Part shown: positions 33,904-42,147 of the stretch, piece by piece | Numbering within the stretch: position 1 is the first letter of the stretch | Layout: every line of letters begins with the position of its first letter | NCBI GenBank assembly: GCA_018399075.1 | Contig: CP073763.1 | Span: forward strand, 1,240,001-1,304,000 | DNA length: 64,000 nucleotides | Reading direction: 5' to 3' | Source of the DNA: Simkaniaceae bacterium | GTDB lineage: Bacteria > Chlamydiota > Chlamydiia > Chlamydiales > Simkaniaceae | Program-made: the position numbers and the translations under genes | Notes under the pieces: generated by a model | What the model saw: only the letters and a program-made list of their open reading frames with translations | What the model was told of the DNA's origin: nothing | Databases searched by the model: none

Positions 33904-35745
33904 CTAATCTTGACAAAACTCTTTAAGAATTGCATTCATAACATCTCGCGCAGCATCAGGATTATATTCATTGATTAAGTGATCAAGCATTTCATCGTAG
34001 CGTTTGTTTAATGCTTGCAGAATTTTTACTTTATCATGATCATATTCTTTAGATGTAATATCAGGTGTTAGTTCTTTGATTCTCTTTCCAATGCGCTGCA
34101 ATGACGCATAATGTTCTTTAATGAAGGGTAGAGGTTGGATAAACAGGTCTCTAGCAATGACTGGCGCCATTTGTGCAAGCCCAATCAAGCCCTCTTCCAT
34201 GTCACGTGGAATATGGAACTCCCCTTCTGCTTTTTTTAGAATCATCCTAAGTGCTTCTCTATGAGAAATCTCGACGCGTTCTCCATCAATAAAATAAACC
34301 CCTACGGCATCAGGAGTTGCTAAATCTTTAAGATCAATCGAAGCCATTCCTTTTTCATTTTTCGGAATGCCTCTGATTGTGTCAGACCAACTCTTGTTAA
34401 TATAAAAATTCTCTCTTAAGAAATCAATTCCAAGGGTTAGTTTACCCCCATCTTTTGTCATTACGGCTTTATATCGCCCTTTAAGAAAGGCTTTAGCAAT
34501 TTGCCCATCATCAGTAGCACGGTTGGGTCTGTCTTCAACAGATGAATTTTGGAGTAGGAGAAAGCTATCAACAATGGATTTTCTATTAACACTTTTAAAC
34601 TGAGTTATTTCATCAGGATTATCTTTTTCTAATGAGCAGGCAAATTTTAGAACTCTATCTTGCCCTTCTTCATCCCTATAAATAACAACGGCATCTGTAT
34701 GATCAAAACCGTGGACTTGATTTGACAATTGATTCCATTTAATCGGACTATTTTCCGATCCTGGAAAAGGAATGACTGTCCAATTATTTTCAGTGAAATG
34801 ACTAATGCTTTGTCCTACTATTCCTAATCTCTCAGAACTTTCATGAAGGAATTTACTTGCTAAGACTCCGCAGGTTCCTGAGTGGTACTTACGATCAAGT
34901 GCTACAAGTTCTGGACGGAAAGATTGATAGATCTCCTCCGTTGATCGATCTGGATCTCTAGTATGGGCCTGTCTATAATGGTGGGCAAATTCTAGTACTA
35001 TAGCAAGGTTGTTATAATGAAAGCCTTCGTTCACTTCACCATAAATGCTTTTTAGCTGCTCGACTTGGTGCGTTGTTAAAGTCTGACGAGCGGTTAGATC
35101 CATCGGAGTTGCAGCTCCATCTACAAGTTCTAAAAAACCTAATCGATTATATTGAACAATAGCCTCGCGAGCGCTTCCCCATTGATCGGCGTTTAACATA
35201 ACCCTAGCAACAACCTCACCGGCATTCCCTCTCTTTGAGAGTGCTTCATGGTTATATTGATCAATCATAGGGATTAATTCATCCCGGAAAAGGGGTTTTG
35301 CTGCCATTCTAGACGCTAAAGCCGATAAATCTGGTTCTCTTCTTTGGCAGCTCATAATAAGTTGTGAAAGGGCAGCTAGCTCTCTTTGGGAAAGATCGCT
35401 TTTAGCAGCAATCATAGCTCCGATATTTCTAAGAGCCTCTCGGTTTGAAAGGCTTCCCGCTAAAACTTGCTCTCCAAGTCTATGGATCGCAACAACTGAA
35501 GTTTCATCAGGAGGCGTAGCAAAATAGGATACTAAACGGTCGCCCCAAGAAGCCGTTGCTTTAGACGAAGCAACTAAGAATTCTTGATCAGATGTTCCAA
35601 GAGCTTGCCCATTCCAAAGCTTTGAAACTAATGTCTGCATTTGCTTAAGAGATCCTTCCTCTCCTGAAACTTCAGGAAAAAGATCCCTATCAACTGCATC
35701 CTCATATGCTGAATCGTGAACTGATGAATTAGTGGTAATTTCCAT
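33904..35745 (-). CDS. Large hypothetical protein with a possible Cys-His catalytic pair
   Basis: 613 residues, no family recognised and no signal peptide or membrane segment. The N-terminal half is helical and rich in Ala, Leu and Arg. In the middle, RKYHSGTCGVLASKFLHESS (C292) and GFDHTDAVVIYRDEEG (H349) resemble the Cys helix and the His strand of papain-fold proteases or transglutaminases, but no acid is assigned. The C-terminus is helical and charged. A secreted effector is plausible given the neighbours. Confidence 0.45.
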   Translation of the reverse strand: MEITTNSSVHDSAYEDAVDRDLFPEVSGEEGSLKQMQTLVSKLWNGQALGTSDQEFLVASSKATASWGDRLVSYFATPPDETSVVAIHRLGEQVLAGSLSNREALRNIGAMIAAKSDLSQRELAALSQLIMSCQRREPDLSALASRMAAKPLFRDELIPMIDQYNHEALSKRGNAGEVVARVMLNADQWGSAREAIVQYNRLGFLELVDGAATPMDLTARQTLTTHQVEQLKSIYGEVNEGFHYNNLAIVLEFAHHYRQAHTRDPDRSTEEIYQSFRPELVALDRKYHSGTCGVLASKFLHESSERLGIVGQSISHFTENNWTVIPFPGSENSPIKWNQLSNQVHGFDHTDAVVIYRDEEGQDRVLKFACSLEKDNPDEITQFKSVNRKSIVDSFLLLQNSSVEDRPNRATDDGQIAKAFLKGRYKAVMTKDGGKLTLGIDFLRENFYINKSWSDTIRGIPKNEKGMASIDLKDLATPDAVGVYFIDGERVEISHREALRMILKKAEGEFHIPRDMEEGLIGLAQMAPVIARDLFIQPLPFIKEHYASLQRIGKRIKELTPDITSKEYDHDKVKILQALNKRYDEMLDHLINEYNPDAARDVMNAILKEFCQD

Positions 35746-36144
35746 GATATACTTCCCCTTCTTGCTTTAATTATAACATAGAAGCTAAAAAGAATTAAAA
35801 TAATTATTAATAATTTTAAACCGCTAATAATTAATAATATAACTCTAGAAACAAAAACAGAGATTTAACTTCAAGCTACTTAAATACAATTGGTTGTGCA
35901 ATAGCCTAAATAACAAGTATTTAAAATGTGTTACATCAAGTGTAATATTTATTTTATCTTGTTATCAAACTTGAGAGCCAGTGATCGCTTAAATCACTTA
36001 TAGTCAACCTATTGCTGAATTAACCATCTATTAAACTATTTAAAAGCAAGCAGTTATAGGTTAATTTAAATAAAAGCCTTTACAACCCATTTTTATTTCA
36101 TTAATATTAATTAAATAAACAAAATTTATAATAATGAGGATAAT
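35746..36144. other. AT-rich divergent intergenic region
   Basis: 399 bases between the divergent 33904-35745 and 36145-37737 genes, very AT-rich and without an ORF. It holds a self-complementary AATTATTAATAATT, an inverted repeat TTACA-TCAAG-TGTAA (35931-35945), and a promoter for the right-hand gene (36079-36107). No RNA gene is recognised. Confidence 0.6.
36079..36107 (+). promoter_or_regulatory. Sigma70-type promoter for the EEP-fold gene
   Basis: -35 TTTACA (36079-36084), 17-base spacer, -10 TAATAT (36102-36107), then GAGG five bases before the ATG at 36145. Confidence 0.5.
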
Positions 36145-37737
36145 ATGGGTATTTCTGTCAGTAATGTTCTAGAAAATCAAGCCTATGAAAGTCAATTAGA
36201 GAATTTTTCTCAAAACTCTAATGATCAGCAAGATATGCAGATTAAATCGATGACTTACAACCTCAGAATCCAAGAGGCGGATCAAAAGGACAAGAATTCG
36301 CCCTATTATTGGGAAAATCGAAAACAAGCAATTTTGGATATGGTTTCAGGAAAGGTTTCAAACAATGGCCAAAACCTGGATTTTGTAGCCCTTCAAGAGT
36401 GCGGTACAACCTATTCTTACCATACATGGGAAACTACAATTAACGAAGCCATGAAGCCAGGTGGAGAGCTTCAAGGTTATGGCGCAGTGGAGATTGGAGA
36501 TGGTGATAACATTATCTTATATAAAAAAGATAAATGGCAACTAGGGAAAAACCAAACATTTACTGTTGGAAGCAACCAAGTAGTCGCCGCTCAGTTCACA
36601 AGGATAGGCCACCCTGGTGATAAACCTGTTAATGTCTTTGGCGGGCACCTTCCTCATGGAGGCGCAGCGCCAAAAGATCTACAAGGTGTCGCAAATGATA
36701 TTCGTGATTTTGAAGGAGCGTCTGGAACTGAAGAAAATTGGGCAGATAACTATCAAACCATTTTCATGATGGATTCTAATGATAAGGAAAAAATTGACGG
36801 TGATCCTTCGTATGACCATGACGCAGCCTTTAATTGGGCAGGATTTCATGATATTGCTTATGGTGACAAAGGTGACTTTACAAATCACGCCTGGGATTTT
36901 GAAGGGAGTCCAGATCTTCGAGAGGATCTGCAGTTCTTATCAGGCTATGATAAAGATGCTGATAATACCTCCGAAGTGGTCCATTACAAATATAACTACA
37001 ATGGACAAATCGTAAACCCCTCAGACCACCTTGCAGTCTTAAATACTACGTACTTTAAGGAAAGCGGGCCAACTCCTCCTCAGTTCCCTCATACTCCTTC
37101 TAGTACTCAAGATTTGGAAAATGAACTAACTGAATTTGTAACTTCAACAGATCCTTTTGTAAAGGCTCTTGGTGCAGCTGTTCAAAGCCAAGTGCAAGAT
37201 CTGGCTGGTAAGGAGCTTTCTCTTACGTCTATTGAATCTTGGGCTTATGCTGCAATTGTTGGAAAATTCACTGCAAACCCTGAGTATTCTATTGGTTTTC
37301 AAAATATTAGTCCTTCAGAACAAGCCACTTTTAAAACAATCACCGGCATCGATGCGTTTCAAGAAAAACTTTCTTCGCATTCTTTTAGCCTAGCTGATGT
37401 TACTGGTATTGCTAAAAGCTTTGCAGATGGAACCATTTCTCTACAAAATCCAAATGACGTAAAATTCATGCAATCATTCTACTCAAATCTCCAATCAGGA
37501 CAGGACCCTGCGGCTGCAGCTGAAAATGCCTATTCCGTCGTTCCTTTCTCCTCATTATCTCAAGGAATGCAAGTTTTTGTCACAGACCTTACAAATACTG
37601 TTTCAGGAACAGGATCGATTAACGGACTAAGTCATTCAGAGAAGGTTCAACAGGAACTGAATACAGGCCTTTTTTCCAGCACCGAAGAGAATCCATTTGG
37701 TAGAAGTGGATCTAGTTTTGAAGGCGAACTGTTTTAG
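36145..37737 (+). CDS. Endonuclease/exonuclease/phosphatase-fold protein, candidate effector
   Basis: 530 residues. Residues about 33-305 form an EEP/DNase I-like domain: N39 in MTYNLR, E85 in VALQECG, H168 in FGGHLPH, D210 and N212 in FMMDSND, and D294-H295 in NPSDHLAVL. Members cleave DNA or RNA, or remove phosphate from phosphoinositides or sphingolipids; the substrate is not readable here. About 225 further residues follow, helical with Ala- and Ser-rich runs and no recognised fold. There is no signal peptide. It is flanked by a promoter and a bidirectional terminator, so it is transcribed alone. Confidence 0.75.
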   Translation: MGISVSNVLENQAYESQLENFSQNSNDQQDMQIKSMTYNLRIQEADQKDKNSPYYWENRKQAILDMVSGKVSNNGQNLDFVALQECGTTYSYHTWETTINEAMKPGGELQGYGAVEIGDGDNIILYKKDKWQLGKNQTFTVGSNQVVAAQFTRIGHPGDKPVNVFGGHLPHGGAAPKDLQGVANDIRDFEGASGTEENWADNYQTIFMMDSNDKEKIDGDPSYDHDAAFNWAGFHDIAYGDKGDFTNHAWDFEGSPDLREDLQFLSGYDKDADNTSEVVHYKYNYNGQIVNPSDHLAVLNTTYFKESGPTPPQFPHTPSSTQDLENELTEFVTSTDPFVKALGAAVQSQVQDLAGKELSLTSIESWAYAAIVGKFTANPEYSIGFQNISPSEQATFKTITGIDAFQEKLSSHSFSLADVTGIAKSFADGTISLQNPNDVKFMQSFYSNLQSGQDPAAAAENAYSVVPFSSLSQGMQVFVTDLTNTVSGTGSINGLSHSEKVQQELNTGLFSSTEENPFGRSGSSFEGELF

Positions 37738-37755
37738 CCAATTCAGTCTATTTAT

Positions 37756-37793
37756 TAAAAAGGGATTAGGTCTTTGACTTAGTCCCTCTTTTT
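37756..37793. terminator. Bidirectional terminator
   Basis: A-run, stem AGGGATTAGG/CTTAGTCCCT (G-U pair and one mismatch), then a T-run, between the convergent 36145-37737 and 37800-38066 genes. Confidence 0.7.
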
Positions 37794-37799
37794 ATGATT

Positions 37800-38066
37800 T
37801 TAATTCATAAAAGTTCTGTCTTGAGGATTTTTTGGAACTCTTAGAGCATCACCCGATAGGTAATAGGGAATTTCAGCTTTCCTTAGCTCATCATTTTCCA
37901 CACGGAATGCTTTGATTGCAGCATTAACCGTCTTTAAACTAGGATCTAAATTAGGCTTATCATCAAGTGGTTTTGCTTCAACTTGAATCATTGGTGCATC
38001 ATCTTCATTTTCTTCAAGGATAGGCGTCAATTTTTGATCTAAACCATTTATTAGGGGTGTTGACAT
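37800..38066 (-). CDS. Small acidic hypothetical protein
   Basis: 88 residues from the ATG at 38066, with AAAGG five bases upstream; a TTG six codons earlier is less likely. The sequence is Asp/Glu/Pro-rich in the first half (LTPILEENEDDAPMIQVEAK) and then helical (LKTVNAAIKAFRVENDELRK). It has no signal peptide or motif. Its size and charge would fit a secretion chaperone or a small effector, but neither is supported directly. Confidence 0.5.
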   Translation of the reverse strand: MSTPLINGLDQKLTPILEENEDDAPMIQVEAKPLDDKPNLDPSLKTVNAAIKAFRVENDELRKAEIPYYLSGDALRVPKNPQDRTFMN

Positions 38067-38126
38067 TAGCACCTTTTCTTCCAATAATTAATACAAGGCT
38101 TAGAGGGCCGCAAAAGCAGCCCACTT

Positions 38127-39224
38127 TTATGCAGGAGTAGAAGCAAAGCGGAAACAGAGATCTTCTGTTCTCTTCCCAATCCCTTTTTCAATACGATGGT
38201 CAGCTAGACTAACGGCAGCTTGATGAGTGGAAACCTGATTTTGCTGAGCAATCTCATAGATTTGGAGAAGCTGATGGTAAACCTGATTGATCATATCGCG
38301 TGCTTTTGTGGCATTATAACCTTCAACAGAAAGCTCATTCATCACATTAATCAGCCCCCCAGAATTGACCACAAAATCGGGAGCATAGAGAATTCCCCTT
38401 TCGAGCAAGTGATCAGCATCTGTTGGCTTTAAAAGCTGGTTATTAGCTGCTCCAGCAATCGCTCGGCACTTAAGTTTTGGAATCATATTTTGATTGATTA
38501 CACCTCCAAGAGCGCAAGGAGCTAGTACATCACATTCTACTTCGAGAATTTTATCAGGGCTAACTCTTTCTGCATCAAATTCATGGGCAAAGTGTTCAAT
38601 CACATCGAGGTTCACATCACTAATGATAAGTTTTGCTCCAGCCCAAAATAGGCGTTCAGCAAGTCTTTTTCCAACGCTACCAATCCCTTGAATCGCAATA
38701 GTTTTCCCTTCAAGAGAGTCAGAACCATCGAGCTCTTGAAGAACAGATTGGATTCCTAAGAAGGTTCCATGCGCAGTAAAGGACGAAGGGTTTCCACTTC
38801 CTCTGAGATTATGGACCCCGCAGGCGTATTTTGTCGTTTGCAATATCGTATCGATGTCTGCAGGAGTACAACCAACATCTTCAGCGCAAATGTACTTTCC
38901 TTCGAGGCGATTCACTGCTTCACCGAATGCTTTTAATAGTTCAGGAGTTTTTTCGGTTTTTGGATTAGCCATGATAACACTTTTTGCTCCCCCAAGGCCA
39001 ACCTGGGCAATGGCTGCTTTATAGGTCATTCCTTTTGAAAGTCTAAGCGCATCTGTTAATGCTTCATCAAAATTCTTATACGGGTAAATTCGCGTTCCAC
39101 CAAGTCCAGGACCTAAAGTTGTGTTGTGTATGGCAATGATTGCGGTCAGCCCCGAGTTTGATTCAGTGACCTTTATGACTTTTTCAAAGCCAGCTACTTC
39201 TAAAATTTCTTCTTTAAGATCCAT
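38127..39224 (-). CDS. ldh: Leucine dehydrogenase (Glu/Leu/Phe/Val dehydrogenase family)
   Basis: 365 residues, the usual leucine dehydrogenase length. Oxidative deamination of branched-chain amino acids with NAD+, or the reverse. GPGLGGTRIYPY is the first substrate site, MTYKAAIAQVGLGGAKSVI carries the catalytic lysine, and IAIQGIGSVGKRLAERLFWA is the NAD-binding glycine loop. The ATG at 39224 has GGGAG seven bases upstream; an upstream in-frame start at 39356 gives a non-homologous leader and is rejected. Chlamydia also has this gene. Confidence 0.9.
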   Translation of the reverse strand: MDLKEEILEVAGFEKVIKVTESNSGLTAIIAIHNTTLGPGLGGTRIYPYKNFDEALTDALRLSKGMTYKAAIAQVGLGGAKSVIMANPKTEKTPELLKAFGEAVNRLEGKYICAEDVGCTPADIDTILQTTKYACGVHNLRGSGNPSSFTAHGTFLGIQSVLQELDGSDSLEGKTIAIQGIGSVGKRLAERLFWAGAKLIISDVNLDVIEHFAHEFDAERVSPDKILEVECDVLAPCALGGVINQNMIPKLKCRAIAGAANNQLLKPTDADHLLERGILYAPDFVVNSGGLINVMNELSVEGYNATKARDMINQVYHQLLQIYEIAQQNQVSTHQAAVSLADHRIEKGIGKRTEDLCFRFASTPA

Positions 39225-39340
39225 CTTTAGTCTCCCAATATACAAATGATTGAAAATGGAAATTTTAACATGATAGAGTTCCAAGATGCAAGAAACTTTA
39301 TAGCTAAGTGGCATACCAAATTTTGAGTTTACATGGGTAT

Positions 39341-39370
39341 ATATAAAGAAGGCCACCCCGGGGGGTGGCC
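39341..39370 (-). terminator. Strong hairpin, probable minus-strand terminator
   Basis: Perfect stem GGCCACCCC/GGGGTGGCC (39351-39370), followed on the minus strand by TTCTTTATATAT. It lies after the nucleoside hydrolase gene and upstream of leucine dehydrogenase, within a 309-base gap (39225-39533) that otherwise holds nothing recognised. Confidence 0.7.
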
Positions 39371-39533
39371 CTCTTCATGGATTGAGGTATGGATGGTTAT
39401 AGAAATAATTAGGAAAAAGCATTCATTCTTAGAAACTGCTAAAACCTTTACTCCTACTTAAGAAAATATTTACACAAACTTTAAACAGTGCGATCAATTG
39501 TTTCAAGGATTTTTTAAAAAAATTTCTCACTAA

Positions 39534-40586
39534 TTACTTTGACTCGTTATGGTTTTGCTTGAGATTCGTTGGTCTGTTAAGTGTGTCTAGAAATAAATTG
39601 TAGAAGGCTTTTTCATTAATAGCTGTTGCAACTTGAATGTTTGGACCCATCTTTGTCATCATTAACCTTCCATATTCTGGGCCTTTTTTCATGTTGACTG
39701 TTAGCTTTAAATCGCGGTAGGTTGCAACCTCTGGATGGGTCATTATGACGGCTGCTAATGGATCCCAGAAATAACTCTTATTCCTTTTTTGCATTGTTGC
39801 ATAGGGTTTGATCACTTCGTAGACAAAGTTTGCTGAGGGAGTTTTTCGCATTTTTGAGAGCCTATCGAAAAACTCTTTCGTAATAGGAACATATTCAGTT
39901 GCATCAAGTGGTATAAGAGTAATAGGAACCCCTGAATTAAAAACATCAGAAGCTGCTTTTGCATCTAGCAAGATATTGTATTCAGCAACTTGATTTCTAA
40001 ATCCTTGAGGACGACCGACGATATTTCCTGACGTTGAGATCGCTCCACCCATAATATAGATCCGTTCAATATTCTCTTTAATCTCTGGGGTTTTATCTAA
40101 AGCTATTGCCACATTTGTCATGGGACCAATGCACAAAAGTGTGATCTTTGTTGGACTCTTCTGGATAATCTCAGTCATGTACTTACTTGCACGGACTCGA
40201 ACAGGTTGCACCGGATTAATAGGAAGTTTAATTCCAGCGACTGCATCGGCTTCAGTTCTCCACTCAGATGGAACAGTCCCTGCGGGACTTAAAGACTTTC
40301 GCTCTCCATAAGCAACTGGAATGTGGGAACGACCGGCAAGCTCCAGTAAATTCGAGATGTTTTTTGCCCCTTTTTCCCAGTGGGTCATCCCATCACCTAC
40401 TGTTGTAATTGCTTTGATGTCAACGCGTGGTGTTTTTAGAAGATAAAGAATTGCCATCATATCATCTATATCGGCATCTGTATCAATAATTAAAACGGTA
40501 GGATGTGAAAGATCTACAGTAATCTTCCCCTCAAGCTGTGTGAGAGAAAAAAGCGCCCCAAAAAAAATGAAAACCTTACGAAGCAT
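39534..40586 (-). CDS. Secreted nucleoside hydrolase (IUNH family)
   Basis: 350 residues with a signal peptide (MLRKVFIFFGALFSLTQLEG). VLIIDTDADIDDMMAILYLL carries the Ca2+-binding DxDxxxDD signature, LCIGPMTNVAIAL and IYIMGGAIS are family strands, AEYNILLDAKAA is the second substrate site and YFWDPLAAVIM the second Ca2+ aspartate. It splits purine or pyrimidine nucleosides into base and ribose. Export suggests salvage of host nucleosides in the periplasm or the inclusion. The other nucleotide genes in this window are not in its operon. Confidence 0.88.
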   Translation of the reverse strand: MLRKVFIFFGALFSLTQLEGKITVDLSHPTVLIIDTDADIDDMMAILYLLKTPRVDIKAITTVGDGMTHWEKGAKNISNLLELAGRSHIPVAYGERKSLSPAGTVPSEWRTEADAVAGIKLPINPVQPVRVRASKYMTEIIQKSPTKITLLCIGPMTNVAIALDKTPEIKENIERIYIMGGAISTSGNIVGRPQGFRNQVAEYNILLDAKAASDVFNSGVPITLIPLDATEYVPITKEFFDRLSKMRKTPSANFVYEVIKPYATMQKRNKSYFWDPLAAVIMTHPEVATYRDLKLTVNMKKGPEYGRLMMTKMGPNIQVATAINEKAFYNLFLDTLNRPTNLKQNHNESK

Positions 40587-40698
40587 TGCGCGTCTTTATA
40601 TTATATTTACATAATACATTGATAAACCAATGAACTCACTTTTGCAACAAAAAAAAACTTTAGGTAAAGTGGTGCAGATTAACCTTTGAGGACATGTA

Positions 40699-41490
40699 TT
40701 GACTTTTGAAATTATTAGCTTTGGATTGATTGGCATTTTAGCAGGAATCCTATCAGGACTCCTTGGTATTGGAGGAGGTATTGTTACGATTCCTCTCCTT
40801 CTCCTCATTTTTAACCAGCTTGAAATTCCCTCTTCCGCTATCATGCACCTTGCTATTGGAACTTCACTTGCTGCAATGGTTTTTAATACCCTTTCTGCAA
40901 GCTATTCTCATTATAAAAAAGAAGCGGTTCTATTCGATATTGTTAAACCTATGAGCCTAGGAGTGATTGTTGGTGCTATAATTGGCGCCTTAATTGCTCG
41001 CATTGCCTCTTCTTCTTTTCTCCAAATCTTTTTCGGGGTTTTCGAAGCCCTTTTAGGGATCCGTTTTCTCCTTCCCGAGCCTAAAATCGTAAAAGAAAGA
41101 AAACGCCCCTCTTTTTGGGGACTATCAACGATTTCCCTTGGGGTCACAACTCTATCAACCATGCTAGGTTTAGGTGGGGGGATCATCAATGTTCCGATCC
41201 TGACTCATTTCAATGTTCCAGTCAAAAAGGCGATTGGAACCTCTTCTGCTCTAAGCTTTCTTATCTCTCTATTTGGAGCTCTCTTTTTCCTCTTAATGGG
41301 TATGCACTCAACCCCTGTCGATGATACTGTCGGTTATCTCTATATCCCCGCCTTTATCATCATAAGTATTATTTCCTTCTTTGCAGCCCCTTATGGAGTT
41401 AAACTCGCTCACAGACTTCCAACCAAGATTCTAAAAAGGGTTTTCGGCTTAGTCCTCCTGATTGCTGGTGCAATCATGATCTTTACCTAG
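40699..41490 (+). CDS. TauE/SafE-family anion exporter
   Basis: 263 residues with about eight membrane helices. The first half contains GILAGILSGLLGIGGGIVTI and the second half the symmetric LGVTTLSTMLGLGGGIINVP, the internal duplication of the TauE/SafE (sulfite/sulfonate exporter) family. The start is TTG, with GAGG seven bases before it; an adjacent ATG five bases upstream is out of frame. Substrate not determined. Confidence 0.85.
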   Translation: MTFEIISFGLIGILAGILSGLLGIGGGIVTIPLLLLIFNQLEIPSSAIMHLAIGTSLAAMVFNTLSASYSHYKKEAVLFDIVKPMSLGVIVGAIIGALIARIASSSFLQIFFGVFEALLGIRFLLPEPKIVKERKRPSFWGLSTISLGVTTLSTMLGLGGGIINVPILTHFNVPVKKAIGTSSALSFLISLFGALFFLLMGMHSTPVDDTVGYLYIPAFIIISIISFFAAPYGVKLAHRLPTKILKRVFGLVLLIAGAIMIFT

Positions 41491-41522
41491 ACAGTGTCAT
41501 CAAATACTCTGTATTGAAAGAG

Positions 41523-42077
41523 TTAAAGAGGAGAAACCGTAATGGGAGCAGAGCCTCCATGGTGCCATATGGAGTATTGCTCCTCTAGCTCTTGGGCTTC
41601 CTGCTCTATCTCATAAGGGGTAAGATCCTCATCTTTAAGAAGGGTGATAAGATGTCGTTTAAAGGCCTCTGGTGAGGATTCTTTCATCTTATTGATAAGA
41701 GCTGCTGCCTCTTGTTTTGATTTGATATACTTCGAGAACTTCCACTGCACAGCACGACGGAGAGAAAAATGATTTTGTGAGTAGAACTCTTTATAGGAAA
41801 AGAGTTCGATGTCTTGTTTAGAGCAAACGGATTCAGCTTGTTTAATCAGTGCTGCGAAGTGTTCGCTCCTTGAATTAAGAATTTTTGTGGTAAAGAGTGA
41901 AAGAGGTTTTTTTGACTCCCCTTTTTGAATCATTTTAAACGCAGCATTTAACAGAAAAAAATTCAACCGAACAACAGGAATATGAAGCTCTTTATCTTCG
42001 CCTTTAGTCTCTTTTTTTCCTTTAAAGATCGAGCTAATGCGATCGAGTGATCCTTTAAACTTTGATTCTTTGCCCAT
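41523..42077 (-). CDS. Basic helical hypothetical protein
   Basis: 184 residues, no recognised family and no signal peptide. Lys-rich N-terminus (KFKGSLDRISSIFKGKKETK), then alternating amphipathic helices with a conserved-looking SLRRAVQWKFSKYI. The C-terminus is acidic with a short HHGGSAP tail. Located downstream of malic enzyme on the same strand (70 bases away), it could be the last gene of that unit. Confidence 0.5.
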   Translation of the reverse strand: MGKESKFKGSLDRISSIFKGKKETKGEDKELHIPVVRLNFFLLNAAFKMIQKGESKKPLSLFTTKILNSRSEHFAALIKQAESVCSKQDIELFSYKEFYSQNHFSLRRAVQWKFSKYIKSKQEAAALINKMKESSPEAFKRHLITLLKDEDLTPYEIEQEAQELEEQYSIWHHGGSAPITVSPL

Positions 42078-42147
42078 TTGTAGGTATGCCTATTTGAAAT
42101 TGGGCAAGATCTTAATCGAATCTTAATATTCAAAACAAGGAAAATAT

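Noticed and set aside
35746-36144. Possible small RNA gene or origin in the AT-rich gap
   Set aside because: No conserved secondary structure, DnaA-box cluster or terminator is seen; only promoter-like and short palindromic sequences.
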